DNA of 64,000 nucleotides, taken from assembly GCF_029168945.1 (NCBI RefSeq), contig NC_083603.1, positions 10,602,001-10,666,000 of the forward strand, given 5' to 3'. Positions 25,711 through 36,790 of the stretch are shown one piece after another. A model generated the notes under the pieces. The model did not search any database, had not been told where the DNA came from, and saw only the letters and a program-made list of their open reading frames with translations. Both the position numbers and the translations under genes were made by a program. The first letter of the stretch is position 1, and every line of letters starts with the position of its first letter. This DNA comes from Cannabis sativa (lineage: Eukaryota; Streptophyta; Magnoliopsida; Rosales; Cannabaceae).

Positions 25711-26176
25711 TCAGGCTTTTATCATTCTCCTTCCAGTGATTTAGCGTCTAGAATAGCTCAAATGCTGGCTCGCTCATCCAAGTCTTGTCTTTTACTTTGT
25801 TTTTATTTTTTTCAACTTTTACAAAAATACCATTTTTTTTGTAGTTAAATAGCAGTATAATTATTTAAAGTTTTGAGTTTGTAGACGTTATAAATTCAAT
25901 GATTTTTTTAGTGGTATAAGTACTCAATGTTAGTAAAATTGTAATTTTTTTTTTCTATTTTCGTTGGTACAGACTTCGTTTTAAATTTATTAAAAAAAGA
26001 TTTGGAAATAACTGATACTATATATTTTTATTCAGACTAAATAATTTAGAATTCGGATCTTATATGTGTTATGTTTAAGACAATAACATAATCTATATTA
26101 ATAAAACTGGAAAAATATTATAGTTTTATAAATATTAAATACTGTTAAAAAAATAATGAGTTTATGCCTTTTACAA

Positions 26177-26360
26177 GAGCATTGCTATTGGGCACCAGTG
26201 GTGCCTAGCACCTTCTAGATGTGTCGACTTGCAATTGGTTAGCGATATTCCATAAAAATTATTATATTAAACTATATGGGACCTGATACTTAATTGCACC
26301 AATAGCGATATTGACACGTAGGAGGGTGCTAGGCACCAGTGGTACCCTTTAGCATTTCTC
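26177..26360. mobile_element. MITE with 9-bp target duplication (Mutator-like)
   Basis: This 184-bp element has terminal inverted repeats. The left begins GAGCATTGCTATTGGGCACC and the right, reverse-complemented, begins GAGAAATGCTAAAGGGTACC. Both continue into GGTGCCTAGCACC. It is flanked on both sides by a perfect CTTTTACAA (26168-26176 and 26361-26369). A 9-bp duplication and long inverted repeats point to a Mutator-type MITE. The interior has no coding capacity. Confidence 0.88.
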
Positions 26361-26995
26361 CTTTTACAACCCTAAAATTTTAAGTAATTTTGACATTATT
26401 TACTTTTTTTCTTTTTTTTTTTACAAACTTCGTTAGTGTAAGCAACATTAATTCTCTTCATGGTGTTTCAATAAGTGGTCCTATCTCTAACCAATAATTA
26501 AGTTTTATCGATTTCTGTTTATGCAATTGTTTTTCTTTTTCTTCTTTGGGATTATGCATTTCAGGCATGAGAACCCATGCAGTGCTTTCTGATTATTTAA
26601 TGTAACATGGAAATTAAATAAATGTGTGTATTTATTGTGAAAATATATTTATAAAAAGGGTGTTTTTAGGGTTTAGTTGTTATTATTTTTGTGTAAAGAA
26701 AAAAAAGTAAAAAAGAATAACTTTTATTACTATTAAAAAAAGAAATTAAAAACTTTTACTAGTGTAGCTGTAAACCATTTTTGATTGATTCAAAAAGTAC
26801 TACATCAACAAAAATTTGTGGAAGACCTGATGCCAAACATTATAGTATGACATTTAGTTGAGTGGTGGCTATTTGATAAGGAAAAACAAAAGAGAAGACT
26901 TGTTCACTTACTTTTGTACATTATATTTTTAAGAAGAGGAAAGAAATAAACTGTACAATGCCACAAACAAAAATAGCTCAATGTGCATCATCTAA
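26361..26995. other. AT-rich intergenic DNA
   Basis: I see no gene or element in this stretch, only A/T-rich sequence between the MITE and the left LTR of T1. Confidence 0.5.
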
Positions 26996-27709
26996 TGTGC
27001 ATCTCATTTGTAGTCAATACGGAGTCAATAAAACGATAATAAAAATATTTAAAATTAATAATAATCGAAAGCAATAAACAACATACGCAATTTATAGAAG
27101 TTTGAGTCCAAATATTAATAACGACTTACTCTCTTTATATTATATTTCTCTAAGAAGTATTAAGATCACAAGAATTTAGTCAATGAATTTTTGATATTCT
27201 TATATAGAAATTACAGATAATATTTTGTAGTGTGATAGTTCTCTTAAAGAATTAGAGTTCACCCCTGAATAGTAAGAATGATCTAGTATTTATAGGGCTA
27301 TAGGTGAATCAATTACATTAATTACAAAATAAACAATAAAGGATAATTGACTCAATCACACGATTTCCTCAATCCCCTTGATTTTCTCAATCCCACTATT
27401 TTAGGCATTTGAAATGACCTAATCTTCAGGGATTGGGCGGTTAAGACAAATCTGGTTTCTATCTTCGCTAAATTGTTGGTAGGATATGTCGCCCAAGGAG
27501 CATCCTCTAATCTAATCGAGGATATTTAGTTATTCTCTTAGAGCTGCCAACCCTTTTGGCAGAGTAGTATAGGCCATATTTGCTTCTCGGTTATTACACC
27601 CAAAGCCCTTTGAGCAATCTTACTTAACTATATACCGTCCTAACTCATTATCAACCGCCACGTGTCATCTTTCTTCGTGCCACATCATAAGGGTACTTTT
27701 AAGATAACA
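26996..27709 (-). repeat. T1 left LTR
   Basis: It starts TGTGCATCTC and ends AAGATAACA, giving TG...CA ends. It aligns by eye along its length with 47139-48009, for example the shared CTCTAAGAAGTAT near 27150 and 47290. The adjoining TTTGCCCTCTAAG is the complement of a polypurine tract. Confidence 0.75.
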
Positions 27710-28417
27710 TTTGCCCTCTAAGTTTGCGTATGAGCGTCTAGTCGTATGTGGACTTCTCAGCTTCTATCTTTGCATGGCCAAGTGTCACGCATCTTTCCTT
27801 ACACGATTTGTCCCTTAAGGCTTCGTGCCTACCTGATGTGAATCTTTCCTACGTCTTTTCAAATCTTTTGTCATAATGATCATTAACTTCAAAAATCGTG
27901 CATGGGGAAACGTGTCTGACTTTTAGACATTTTTTGATACAGTTTTAATAAAAAGAAAGGGTTTTAGGATTTTTGTGGAGAAAAGTAATCATTTTGAATT
28001 TATTTCTCTAAAAAATATTTTCCCAATCTGCCTTTCTCCTATAAATACTCCTCCAAGCTTCATTTCAAACTTTTAATACCTTCAAACTTTAAGAGCAAAA
28101 AGTTCCATGTTCTTCATTTTGAAGTTTTTCTCAGATCATTCGTTGCGCGGACAAGATTGAGGTGGATATCCTCTTCAAGATTTTCAAGTCCAACAGTGAG
28201 TAAGTCTTCATTTCCTTTTCTTTGCATGAATTTTTACAACTTTTTCTCTATTTGTGTTCTGTGTGAGTTCTTTACTGGAGTGGATATATATTGCCAGTGT
28301 TCATCCGAATCTTGTGATTTATTGTGTTGATTGACTACGGAATAATCATCGTCGTCTGTTAGGGTCGAATCAACTCAAATTTTTGCATGATTTGTCTTCA
28401 TTATCATTGTGCATTAC
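27710..28417 (+). promoter_or_regulatory. T1 internal remnant with a plus-strand promoter-like region
   Basis: This stretch sits where T2 has the promoter of its antisense gene (30463-31463). It holds a TATA box TATAAATA at 28040-28047, followed by a leader and a possible splice donor GTGAGTAAG near 28195. No coding part of that gene follows, because the CACTA relic begins at about 28418. The equivalence with T2 rests on position and layout, not alignment. Confidence 0.45.
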
Positions 28418-28535
28418 TCTACTATAAAATAACTTTTAAATGTGATTTTTTCAGAACATTAATAAAAAAAGAGAAGCTAAAGCATCCTAATATTTCTTCT
28501 CATTGAAAGTTGACATTTAGAGGTGGTTATGTTAT

Positions 28536-28583
28536 AAAAATTGTAGCTATAGACTGTACCTAATTGCTATAGCTACAATTTTT
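28536..28583. repeat. Perfect 17-bp inverted repeat in D1 left subterminal region
   Basis: AAAAATTGTAGCTATAG (28536-28552) is followed after 14 bases by its exact complement (28567-28583). Subterminal inverted motifs are common in CACTA elements, where they can bind transposase. That role here is inferred. Confidence 0.8.
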
Positions 28584-28609
28584 TTTTATTTCAGTTGTGA
28601 TGTGTAAAT

Positions 28610-28780
28610 GAGAGGGGATATAGCGTCAGTTTTTAAGAAATAACCGACGCCATAGGGACACGCTGTAGCTTAAACGTGTCAATTTGTCGTCGATTATTTC
28701 CTAATGACCGATGCCATAGGGTTTATATAACCCACTCCCAGCCTTTTTCTTTGCCACTTCATCTTCCTCAAACCCCAAAG
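28610..28780 (+). other. D1 subterminal repeats and leader
   Basis: Two related blocks, GACGCCATAGGG at about 28647 and GATGCCATAGGG at about 28710, are followed by a TTTATATAACCCACTCCCAG segment. This layout resembles the 5' leader of CACTA transposase genes in plants. It is judged by eye. Confidence 0.45.
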
Positions 28781-29714
28781 AACTAATAATGCCTTCTTCC
28801 TCTCAAACCCACGAAACCTTCGCCAACCAACCCCTTCCTTCCCCCATTTCTTCATTTTCATCTGTTTTTAATCCTTTTTTAAATTTTGTATTTTTCATAC
28901 CCAAAAATATATCCTCGGAGTTTGATTGTGTTTTGTTTATTTTTTTAAGATAAATCGAGCTTAGAGATTGTGGTTGTGGTGGTTGTAGCTTCGGTCGCCA
29001 ATTTTAGTTAAGAAATGATTGGATCTTAACATCCATTAAGGTATAAATCTAATCTTTAATAATTTTAGTAATGTACATTGGTTTTTTTAATTATTATTTT
29101 GTAAACTTTTGAAGGTTTTTCTATATTGTTAAGATTATGTTATTGTGGTTGTGTGTGGTGGCTAGATTTTAGTCGGTATTGGTGGCTAGATTTTGATAAT
29201 AAGATAAAAATATACTCTTTAATATGTATGTATTTTATATTGTATCAAATATGTATTATATATATGTATTTTGTAATTGTATTGTATGTATTTTATGTAT
29301 TATATATGTATATATTGAATATTTTAAATTAATAATTTTGTTAAGTATTGGGACTGAGAATGAGTTAGGAGAGTTTTAAAATAAAAGTTTAGAAATTAGT
29401 GCCTAAGAAATTAGTTTAGAAATTAGACTTTAGAAATTTATTTGTGAGATATAATTTATTATATATGTATATGTTTATTTTTTTAAAAAGAGTAGATGTA
29501 AATATAAGATGAGAAAAAAAAATTAACTTTTTTATTTGCATATTAATTCTTTTTTCATTTATATTCATGTGTTTAGATTTTTTTTACTAGCTAGTAACTA
29601 GTTACTAATATTTATTCTTATTTATGTGTTTTTATTACTTACTAGTTATTAATTTTACTAATAAGTTACTCATTAGTAATTAGTTAGTAATAAATTACTA
29701 ACTTAACTAGTTAG

Positions 29715-30462
29715 TGTTGACCGAGAATTTCAGCAACCAATAAAATAATAGTAGATTAAAGAGCTGTAAGAAATTAAGAGAAGGATTTTTACGTGGTTGG
29801 GGCGTTAATGAGCCTTAGTCCACGCGTCTGTGTATTTATGAGTGTATTTAATACAGAGAATATTCTTGGTGAGTATTTACTCTTCTTGCACTTATGCAAC
29901 CCAAAAATCTCGACCCCATTAATGAGCTTTGAGGGGGTATTTATAGTGTTTTTTGGTGGGGTGATTCCGAGAATTGTAGTACATATATTTTTTTAACTAT
30001 CAATAAAGTTGGGTATTCCCAATGAATATACCATGGGTAATGCATTGTCAAATCCCTAGGTGCTGTAGGGATTTTATGTGGAATGTCCTTATTGCCTTTT
30101 GACTGATGGGACTCTTCACAGTGTAGCCGTCAATAGACTTAAGTGGTCATAGCCTCGTAGGTGCAAGTGGGGGGGTCGTGTCGTCAGACTTTATTGCGTG
30201 TGGCAGTCCCAACACGTTTCCTCCCATGGGGCATGAAGTGCGAGATGACTGCTCAGGGGAAGCCTGACACCTCGCGGAGATGCTTTGATGCCTCTTAGAC
30301 CTCCGGGAGCATAGGGGACTTCGTATGCCTTCTCCGGGAGGCAGGTCCCGGATGCTGCCTTCCTTCATAAAGACTTAGCGATCAATTCAAATGTTAAGAT
30401 CTTTTGGTCCACGTGTCCCTGTTTGGTTGGTCCACGTATATTGGGCAAAATCAGGGGCAACA
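29715..30462 (-). repeat. T2 LTR, left copy (3' LTR of the element)
   Basis: It begins TGTTGACCGAG and ends GGGGCAACA. It matches 41094-41839 throughout with scattered single-base differences and one G-run length change. The adjoining plus-strand TTTACCCCCCAAGCC is the complement of the polypurine tract. Confidence 0.95.
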
Positions 30463-31463
30463 TTTACCCCCCAAGCCTTGTTTATTTAAGAAATGAGCAA
30501 GGCTTGTTCAGATGCCTCCGGTTGACTCCTCGGTTTCCTGGCACGTACTTCGGGCGCGTGAAGGCGTATTTAATGATTACCATTATTGCAGCGATTCACT
30601 TTTTGCAGGCGTTGATTCGTTTCATGCACTTTAATTGATACGGCGCATTAATTGGGTGTCAGACGGATACTCAAACGTTTCCACCGCCTTAATTACAAAT
30701 CAATCTGGCCGTTGGATCTTGGGAATTCGAATCGTGCGCCTCCCCAGCCGTTCGATTGGTAGGTGATTGCGCCTGTTCCACATGCAGCTTGGCCTATAAA
30801 AGCCACCACCTTTCCTTCATTTGGTTACTTTCATCCTTTCACCAAATTTCTTCGAGTTTTCCAGAGAGAAAGAAAACCCTCAAACGAGAAAACCTTCAAA
30901 CACTATAGGTTTCTTATTAACCCTCATTCGTTACTGTCAGTCAACATTTCTTCGTCGATCAACAACAACTCCCAGTTCTAACACTTTATGTAAGTTCTTC
31001 GCATCCCTCACTTTACTGTTTGTGTTCATGGCATGCTTTACTGTTCATCTGTTTTTCTGGGTTCACTGTTTGAAGTTTCTAGGCATTTTTTGCCTTGAGT
31101 TTTTGCGTAACATGTTTAGATTTCTCTTCTCTGGTTTTTGGGTTACTCTTATTTTACACATTATTTCTTGTAAAGGCCCATTCGCTCCTTACGTGATGGC
31201 CTTCAAGGGTACAGAGAAGACTTTGTCTTTCTCGATTTCTGCCCTTTCCCTTTCTTTTCCTTTTTTCACTTATGTGTAATGTCATTATCTGTAAGATTTT
31301 TTGCACCCGACGTTTGTCCAGGAAAACCTTCTAAGGCTTTCTTGTTGACATCCGTCCGGAGGGGGCCTCTTTCCAGCGGTTAGGGGACCCCCATTCCCTT
31401 TTTTAATTTACGGTTTGGTATGGGGCCTGACTGCTGGAATTTTAACTCTTTTTCAAAACCAAC
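30463..31463 (+). promoter_or_regulatory. Promoter and leader of the T2 antisense gene
   Basis: A TATA box TATAAA at 30795-30800 (in GGCCTATAAAAGCC) lies upstream of a GA- and CT-rich leader, on the strand opposite gag-pol. A possible donor GTAAGTTC at about 30990 suggests a leader intron ending before the ATG at 31464. This looks like an ordinary plant promoter placed inside the element. Confidence 0.55.
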
Positions 31464-34400
31464 ATGTCTACATCCGGTTCCAAATCTTCCAAAAAGGGAG
31501 GAAAACGCCTGGCCACCATAGAGGAAGTGATGGTGGGTCCCGTCGCCCAGGAGGGGTATAGACCTCGCGCTAGGGGATGGGAAGCGGCCGAGCTCCATTC
31601 TACTTTGACTTGCCCTCACCAATTGGAGAACATCGTGGTGGTGGCCGGCATCAAACCCGTGACCTCCAGGACGTACCACCAGCCGCCCCGTGATGTGGAG
31701 ACGCCCAATCACAACTACGGAGGCTTCGGAGCTTGGAGCCAAACTCATTTGATGTCCGGGGCCATGCTTCCCCTTCAGGATTATTTCATTAATTTCCTTG
31801 TATTTGTCGGCCTTGCGCCATACCAACTTATTCCACAAGCTTACCGCCTGCTTTCAGGCTTATTCATTTTTCACTCTGCCCGGGGATGGGGCTCTCCCAG
31901 TCCGGCAGAGATTTTTTACTTTTATGAACTTGTTTCTGTCCCCAAGAAGGGGGACAAATTTAAGGACGGTTTTTACGGCTTCCGGGCCCACCCTTTGAAT
32001 GAGGGTGTGGTCCCTTTCAACCAGCAAAAACACGTCAAGGAGTACCGCCATCGCTTTTTCTTCTCCTCCGGGTTCCGAGCGGTGGAACACCCAGAGCTCC
32101 TTACGGAGTGGGTTAGGATCCCTCCGTAAGAGCGGACCGTGCCTACTCAGCTCTTCCTTCAGCGGGCCAAGACCTTCGCAACTTATGATAGGAAGGATCT
32201 CGACGTCAGGGGTTTGGTCACGAGGGAGAATTGCCAGAAGGCCAAGCTGATCCTTGGGCACCAGTCGGTGGAGGACTCCAACCTTTCCAAGGTCATCTGC
32301 CCGAGCGTAAGGGTTCCGGCCGCGGAGAAGACCTTCTGGGATGAGATTATTGCCACCGTGGAAGAGAAGTACTGAGAGTACCTCTACCGGAAGGCCCAGG
32401 AGAAGGCTTACACTAAGGCCCAGGCGGCTGCTGGGAGGCCCCTTCGCGTTGGGAGCCCGGTTGAGAGGAGGAGCCAGACGGCTTCCAGGAGACCCCTTCG
32501 CATTGGGAGCCCGGTTGAGAGGAGGAGCCAGACGGCTGCCGGGAGACCCCTTCGCATTGGGAGCCCGGTCGAGAAGAGGGCTCCCAGGCCAAGGCCTACC
32601 GTCCAGGAGCCAAATATGGGGGCTCCTGATGCCAGCATTTCTGGCTCTGGTAAGTCCCCTTTAACAATACATTACGTCCTTTCTGTTCGCAAATATGCAA
32701 GACTTAGGCCTGTAGGGTTCGATGAACGTCTCCTTAGGTTTAGGATGCCCTCGACCCGGTGGGGGGATCATGCATAGGATTATTATTTCTCCAATTTAGG
32801 AGATTATTTAGGTCGGTCCCGGATGGGTTCTGGACCTCTGGTGCCCGTTCCCTTGGATCCTTCGGCCTATCTTTCTTATAGCTGGTTCCGTCCCTCGGAC
32901 AGCTATCTCGGGGATGATGCAGCCAGTATTAAGATTCAGAACTTTGCTAGGGCCGAATTAGAGAGTCAGGGTAGGATTAGCTCGATTGCTTTTTAAGTGT
33001 TTACTGCTTTCACAGATGTTCTAACGCTTAACTCTTTTCTCTTGTTGCAGCAGCTAATCCCATGGAGGCGATCTTGGCCACCCTTGCTGGAGCCCACAGT
33101 CCTGATGCTTCTCTTCCTCCAACTTCTTCCCAGATGGTCACCCCCACGAAGGCTTCTTCCAGTGCCCCTCCAAACACTATTGACTTAGTGGATGAGGAGG
33201 AGGTACTTCCTGAGGAAGCTAAAGAAGGTCAAGAAGAGCAATGGGCTCTTCCTGGGGAAGTTGAAGAAAGTGAAGAAGAGAAAGAGGTTGCTCTGATCCG
33301 CAAGCGCAAAGGCAAGATGGTGGTTGAGGAAATACCTAAACGGCCGCGGAGAATGGACACTCCGTCCCCGAGCCGTGATTCCGGGATCCCTCCCGAGGTG
33401 GAGGAGTTTACAGTGCCTCCTAACATTGTGCTGACTCCGGTTCCCGGAGATGAGGCTAGGCACGAGCTTCGGATAGCCAAGTACAATTATGCCATGGATG
33501 AATACTCCCGGGGGCATGCTGAGGTGGAGGCCTTGAGGAGGATTTTGCGAGAGGAGATGCAAAATTCCCTTAACGATCAGAACTACCAGAACCCGTGGGA
33601 TCTAAACCGGGACCCCCTGACGGACTGGTTCAATCGTTTCCTCGGTCCTACCTTGGCTCCTTTTGCTGCGAAGATGACCGGCGAGTACGTCTCCCAGCTA
33701 ACCCGGTGCGCGCCTAAGCGATTCGCTGCTTGTGCATCCTTGAACTCCGTCTTTTAAGTTCAAGATCTCAGCCACTCCTTGACCGTGGTAAGTATTCTGT
33801 GATTTACTTCTTTTCTCATTATTTTTCTTAAGGCCTTTACTCACTCTTGCTTCCTTTTCCAGCTTGCTGTAGAGGTCGGCCGCCTTTCCAAAAACATAGT
33901 TAATCATGGCTTCGTCTTGTCCGAATTTGGAGGCATAGACGAAGTCGTGAAGATCCTGCAGGACCTGTCTGCTGAAAGGCGGGCGTTCCAAGAGGAGGCT
34001 GCGCGGCGGGAGGCCCTTGCTAAGGCCAAGTTCGAGGAAGAGGCTAAACAGAGGGAAGCCCAAGCGGAGGCGATGATCCGAGAGGAGGTCCTTCGGAGGG
34101 ATAGGCTGGAGGCCAAGCACCGAGAAGCGTTGAGGGCGGAGGGCGAGGCTGTTGCCAAGGCCAAACGCGAGCTTCGGGAGGCTAGGGCAGCCTTAGACGA
34201 AATGGCTGCCAAGGTGAAGTCCTTAGAGGAATTGCACTAGGAGGACTTGGAGTCCAGGGCTAACCTGGCCGTGGAGCTGAAGGAGCTTAAGGACTTTAAG
34301 GACCAAGCCTTGAAGAAGGCTAAGAAAGATGAGCTCCTTTCTCCTGTCTCCTGCAGCCGTTGCATCAAGCGGTTCGATGATGGCGTCTACATTGCCTGGT

Positions 34401-34540
34401 CAACAAATGGCCAGAGTATCAAGCTCGACTTCTACCCAAAACCTGCAGAGATGATTGCCAAATTCCGGGAGAAGAAGAAAAAGCTTGACGCCATGCTGGA
34501 GGCGCGCATTGGTCCTCGCCTTCCTCCTCGCATCGACTAG
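31464..34540 (+). pseudogene. T2 antisense gene (aORF), spliced, with four in-frame stops
   Basis: Tat elements often carry an extra gene of unknown role, antisense to gag-pol, between integrase and the 3' LTR. Four exons are visible, 31464-32649, 32800-32970, 33051-33787 and 33863-34540. Their GT/AG introns leave matching phases, giving 924 codons in one frame ending in TAG at 34538-34540. The first exon holds a domain resembling plant 'putative gypsy type transposon' proteins (Transposase_28), around LPLQDYFINFLVFVGLAPYQ. It also has three copies of an 18-residue PLRIGSPVERRSQTA unit. Exon 3 is acidic, and exon 4 is an Ala/Glu/Arg-rich coiled coil. Stops at 32127, 32373, 33755 and 34238 break it. 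Function unknown. Confidence 0.75.
32430..32590 (+). repeat. 54-bp tandem repeat, about three copies, in the aORF
   Basis: A unit beginning around GGCCCCTTCGCGTTGGGAGC recurs with a 54-bp period, the third copy diverging at its end. Being a multiple of three, it keeps the reading frame and encodes 18-residue Arg/Pro-rich repeats. Confidence 0.85.
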
Positions 34541-34699
34541 GTCGTTCCGAGTTCAACCCATTACAACCCAGATTTTTCTTATCTTCTTCTTCTTCTTTTT
34601 TTTTTTTTTTTTATTTATTTTCAACCAATTTGCTTTTATTTAAGACAATCTTTATTTAAATAGCTGTTTTATTTTTTGAGGGGAAACAATGGTTAAGGC

Positions 34700-34915
34700 C
34701 TGTCCCCGGGCCCTTTGTATATTTTTTTTGACCTGCCCTTAGGGCCAAGATTTCTATATATATATATGTATGATCTTCTTTGATGCACATATTTTTTTCT
34801 TTTTGGACCTGCCCTTTGGGTCAGGATGTTTATACATATGCTCTTTTTTGGTGCATACTCTTTTTTTTGTTTTTTGACCTGCCCTTTGGGTCAGGATGTT
34901 TTACTTTTGGCCTGT
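34700..34915 (+). repeat. Three diverged tandem blocks between aORF and integrase
   Basis: GACCTGCCCT(T)(T/A)GGG(T/C)CAGG-like words recur at about 34729, 34806 and 34877, each with a T-run before it. The spacing is about 70-77 bp. The stretch is non-coding on both strands and separates the converging 3' ends of aORF and pol. Confidence 0.6.
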
Positions 34916-35065
34916 TTTTCGTCTGTCTGTGTGGTATGCCTTAGTACCCCCCTGAGTGGCATGAAAACTTTGTTTATAAGGCACTCAATTTTATTTAAAA
35001 TACAGAAGCTGCATACACTTAGACGGTACAAACCCTTTAAACAAAGCCTAAGTTACACTTTTGGA

Positions 35066-36170
35066 CTATTGGTAATATTTTCGGAGGTGATCGGCGTTCC
35101 AGGACCTTGGCACAATGGTTCCATCCATCCTTTTCAGCTTATAAGTGCCTGAACCGATTTCGTCCTCAATTTCATATGGTCCTTCCCAATTTGGCCCAAG
35201 TACCCCCACTCCGGGTTCTTGGGTGGCTGGGAAGACTCTTCTTAAGACCATATCCCCAATAACAAATTTTCTGTTTTTAACTTTGGAGTTAAAGTATTTG
35301 GTCACCTTCTTTTGATAAGCTGCCATCCGTATTTGTGACTCGTCCTGGAGTTCTTCAACTTGATCCAGCGCTTCTTGTAATAAAGCTTGGTTTGTAGCTG
35401 GATCGTAAGTCGTTCTCCTGTGGGACGGGAATAACGTTTTTACCGGGACCATCGCTTCACAACCGTACGCCATTGAGAAAGGCGAGTGGCCGGTCGTGGT
35501 TCTGGGGGTCGTCCGGTAGGCCCATAACACTCTTGGCAACTCTTCGGGCCAGTTGTTTTTGCAGGCCAACAGCTTTTTCTTTAGGGTGACCTTTAAAATT
35601 TTGTTGACTGCTTCTGCTTGTCCGTTTGTTTGCGGCCTTGCCACCGCGGAGAAGCTTTTTACTACTCCGTGTTGGTTGCAGAAGTCAGTGAACTCTTCGC
35701 AATCAAATTGCTTTCCATTGTCAGAGACTATTTTGTGAGGCAAGCCATATCGACACACTATGTTTTTGATAACAAAGTCTAGTGCTTTTTTAGCAGTTAT
35801 AGTCTTCATGGGCTTAGCCTCCGTCTAATTGGTGAAGTATTCTACTGCTACTATTGCATACTTTACTCCTCCATTTCCTGTTGGCAGGGACCCAATAAGA
35901 TCTATTCCCCAGACCGTGAAGGGCCAGGGACTAGTCATCAGGGTAATTTCATTGGGAGGAGCTCTCGGTATGTTCACGAACCTTTGTCACGAATCACATT
36001 TTTGGACGTAGTCTATGCAATCTTTTTTCATTGTTGGCCAGAAGTATCCCTGTCTCAATATGTTCTTTGAGAGACTCGGTCCTCCTGTATGATCTTCACA
36101 GAACCCTTCGTGGACCTCTAACATAATTTGCCTAGCTTCAGGGTCCGATACACACCTCAAATAAGGCATG
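35066..36170 (-). other. Integrase region of T2
   Basis: An HHCC-like zinc region (EVHEG...DHTGG...KC) is followed by WGIDLIG, VSDNGKQFDC and NGQAEAVNKIL, which supply the D, D and E of the catalytic core. The second Cys of the zinc pair appears replaced by TGA at 35987. A Trp in YFT-W-TEAKP is replaced by TAG at 35825. Confidence 0.85.
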
Positions 36171-36269
36171 CTGAGTCCTCTTCGGTAGAGAATTTGATCC
36201 ATCATTACATAACGATGAGCCTGGTACTGGATCTTTCTAGACAGTGCCCTTTCTTTGGGTAACTCACCT

Positions 36270-36790
36270 TTTGTTATGTATTCTATGATGGGGACCATCC
36301 AGTTGGGTTCTTGCCCGAACGTTCTTATGGCCTCTTTTATTTTAATGCTAGGCTCTGCCAAGCGTTCCACAGGTACTACCCCCAGCCCTTCGATTTCACT
36401 ATCTAAAGCTAACTTTGCCAGACAGTCCGCGTGAGCATTCTTTTCTCGGGGGATTCTTTCTACTTTGTAGTCCGTAAACTCATGGAGCAGTTCCTGGACT
36501 ATTGTTACATATGCGGCCATTCGCTCGCCGCGTGTTTGATACTCTCCCGATATCTGGTTTACAACAAGTTGGGAGTCGCTGTAGACTTCTACTCTTTTGG
36601 CCCCTACGGCCTTTGCTAATCTCAGTCCTGCTATCAAGGCTTCATATTCGGCTTCGTTGTTTGAAGCTTAGAAGTCAAACCGTAGGGCTGCCTGGAGTCG
36701 AAGTCCGGTCGGGGATATCATAGCAACCCCCGCTTCGGATCCGTTTTCATTAGAGGCTCCGTCCACAAATACTCTCCATGTGGGGACCGA
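36270..36790 (-). other. Second (archaeal-type) RNase H domain of T2
   Basis: After the usual gypsy RNase H comes a second one with [31 protein letters not shown] and [11 protein letters not shown], giving the D-E-D-D catalytic set. In the first RNase H the expected catalytic Asp is Ser (YLVVSKHAVSAALV). This fits the known Tat arrangement in which a second domain takes over. A TAA at 36668 lies between the first D and the E. Confidence 0.8.

Noticed and set aside
29793..29996. Short frame repeated at 41171-41374
   Set aside because: It is the same segment of the two T2 LTRs, non-coding.
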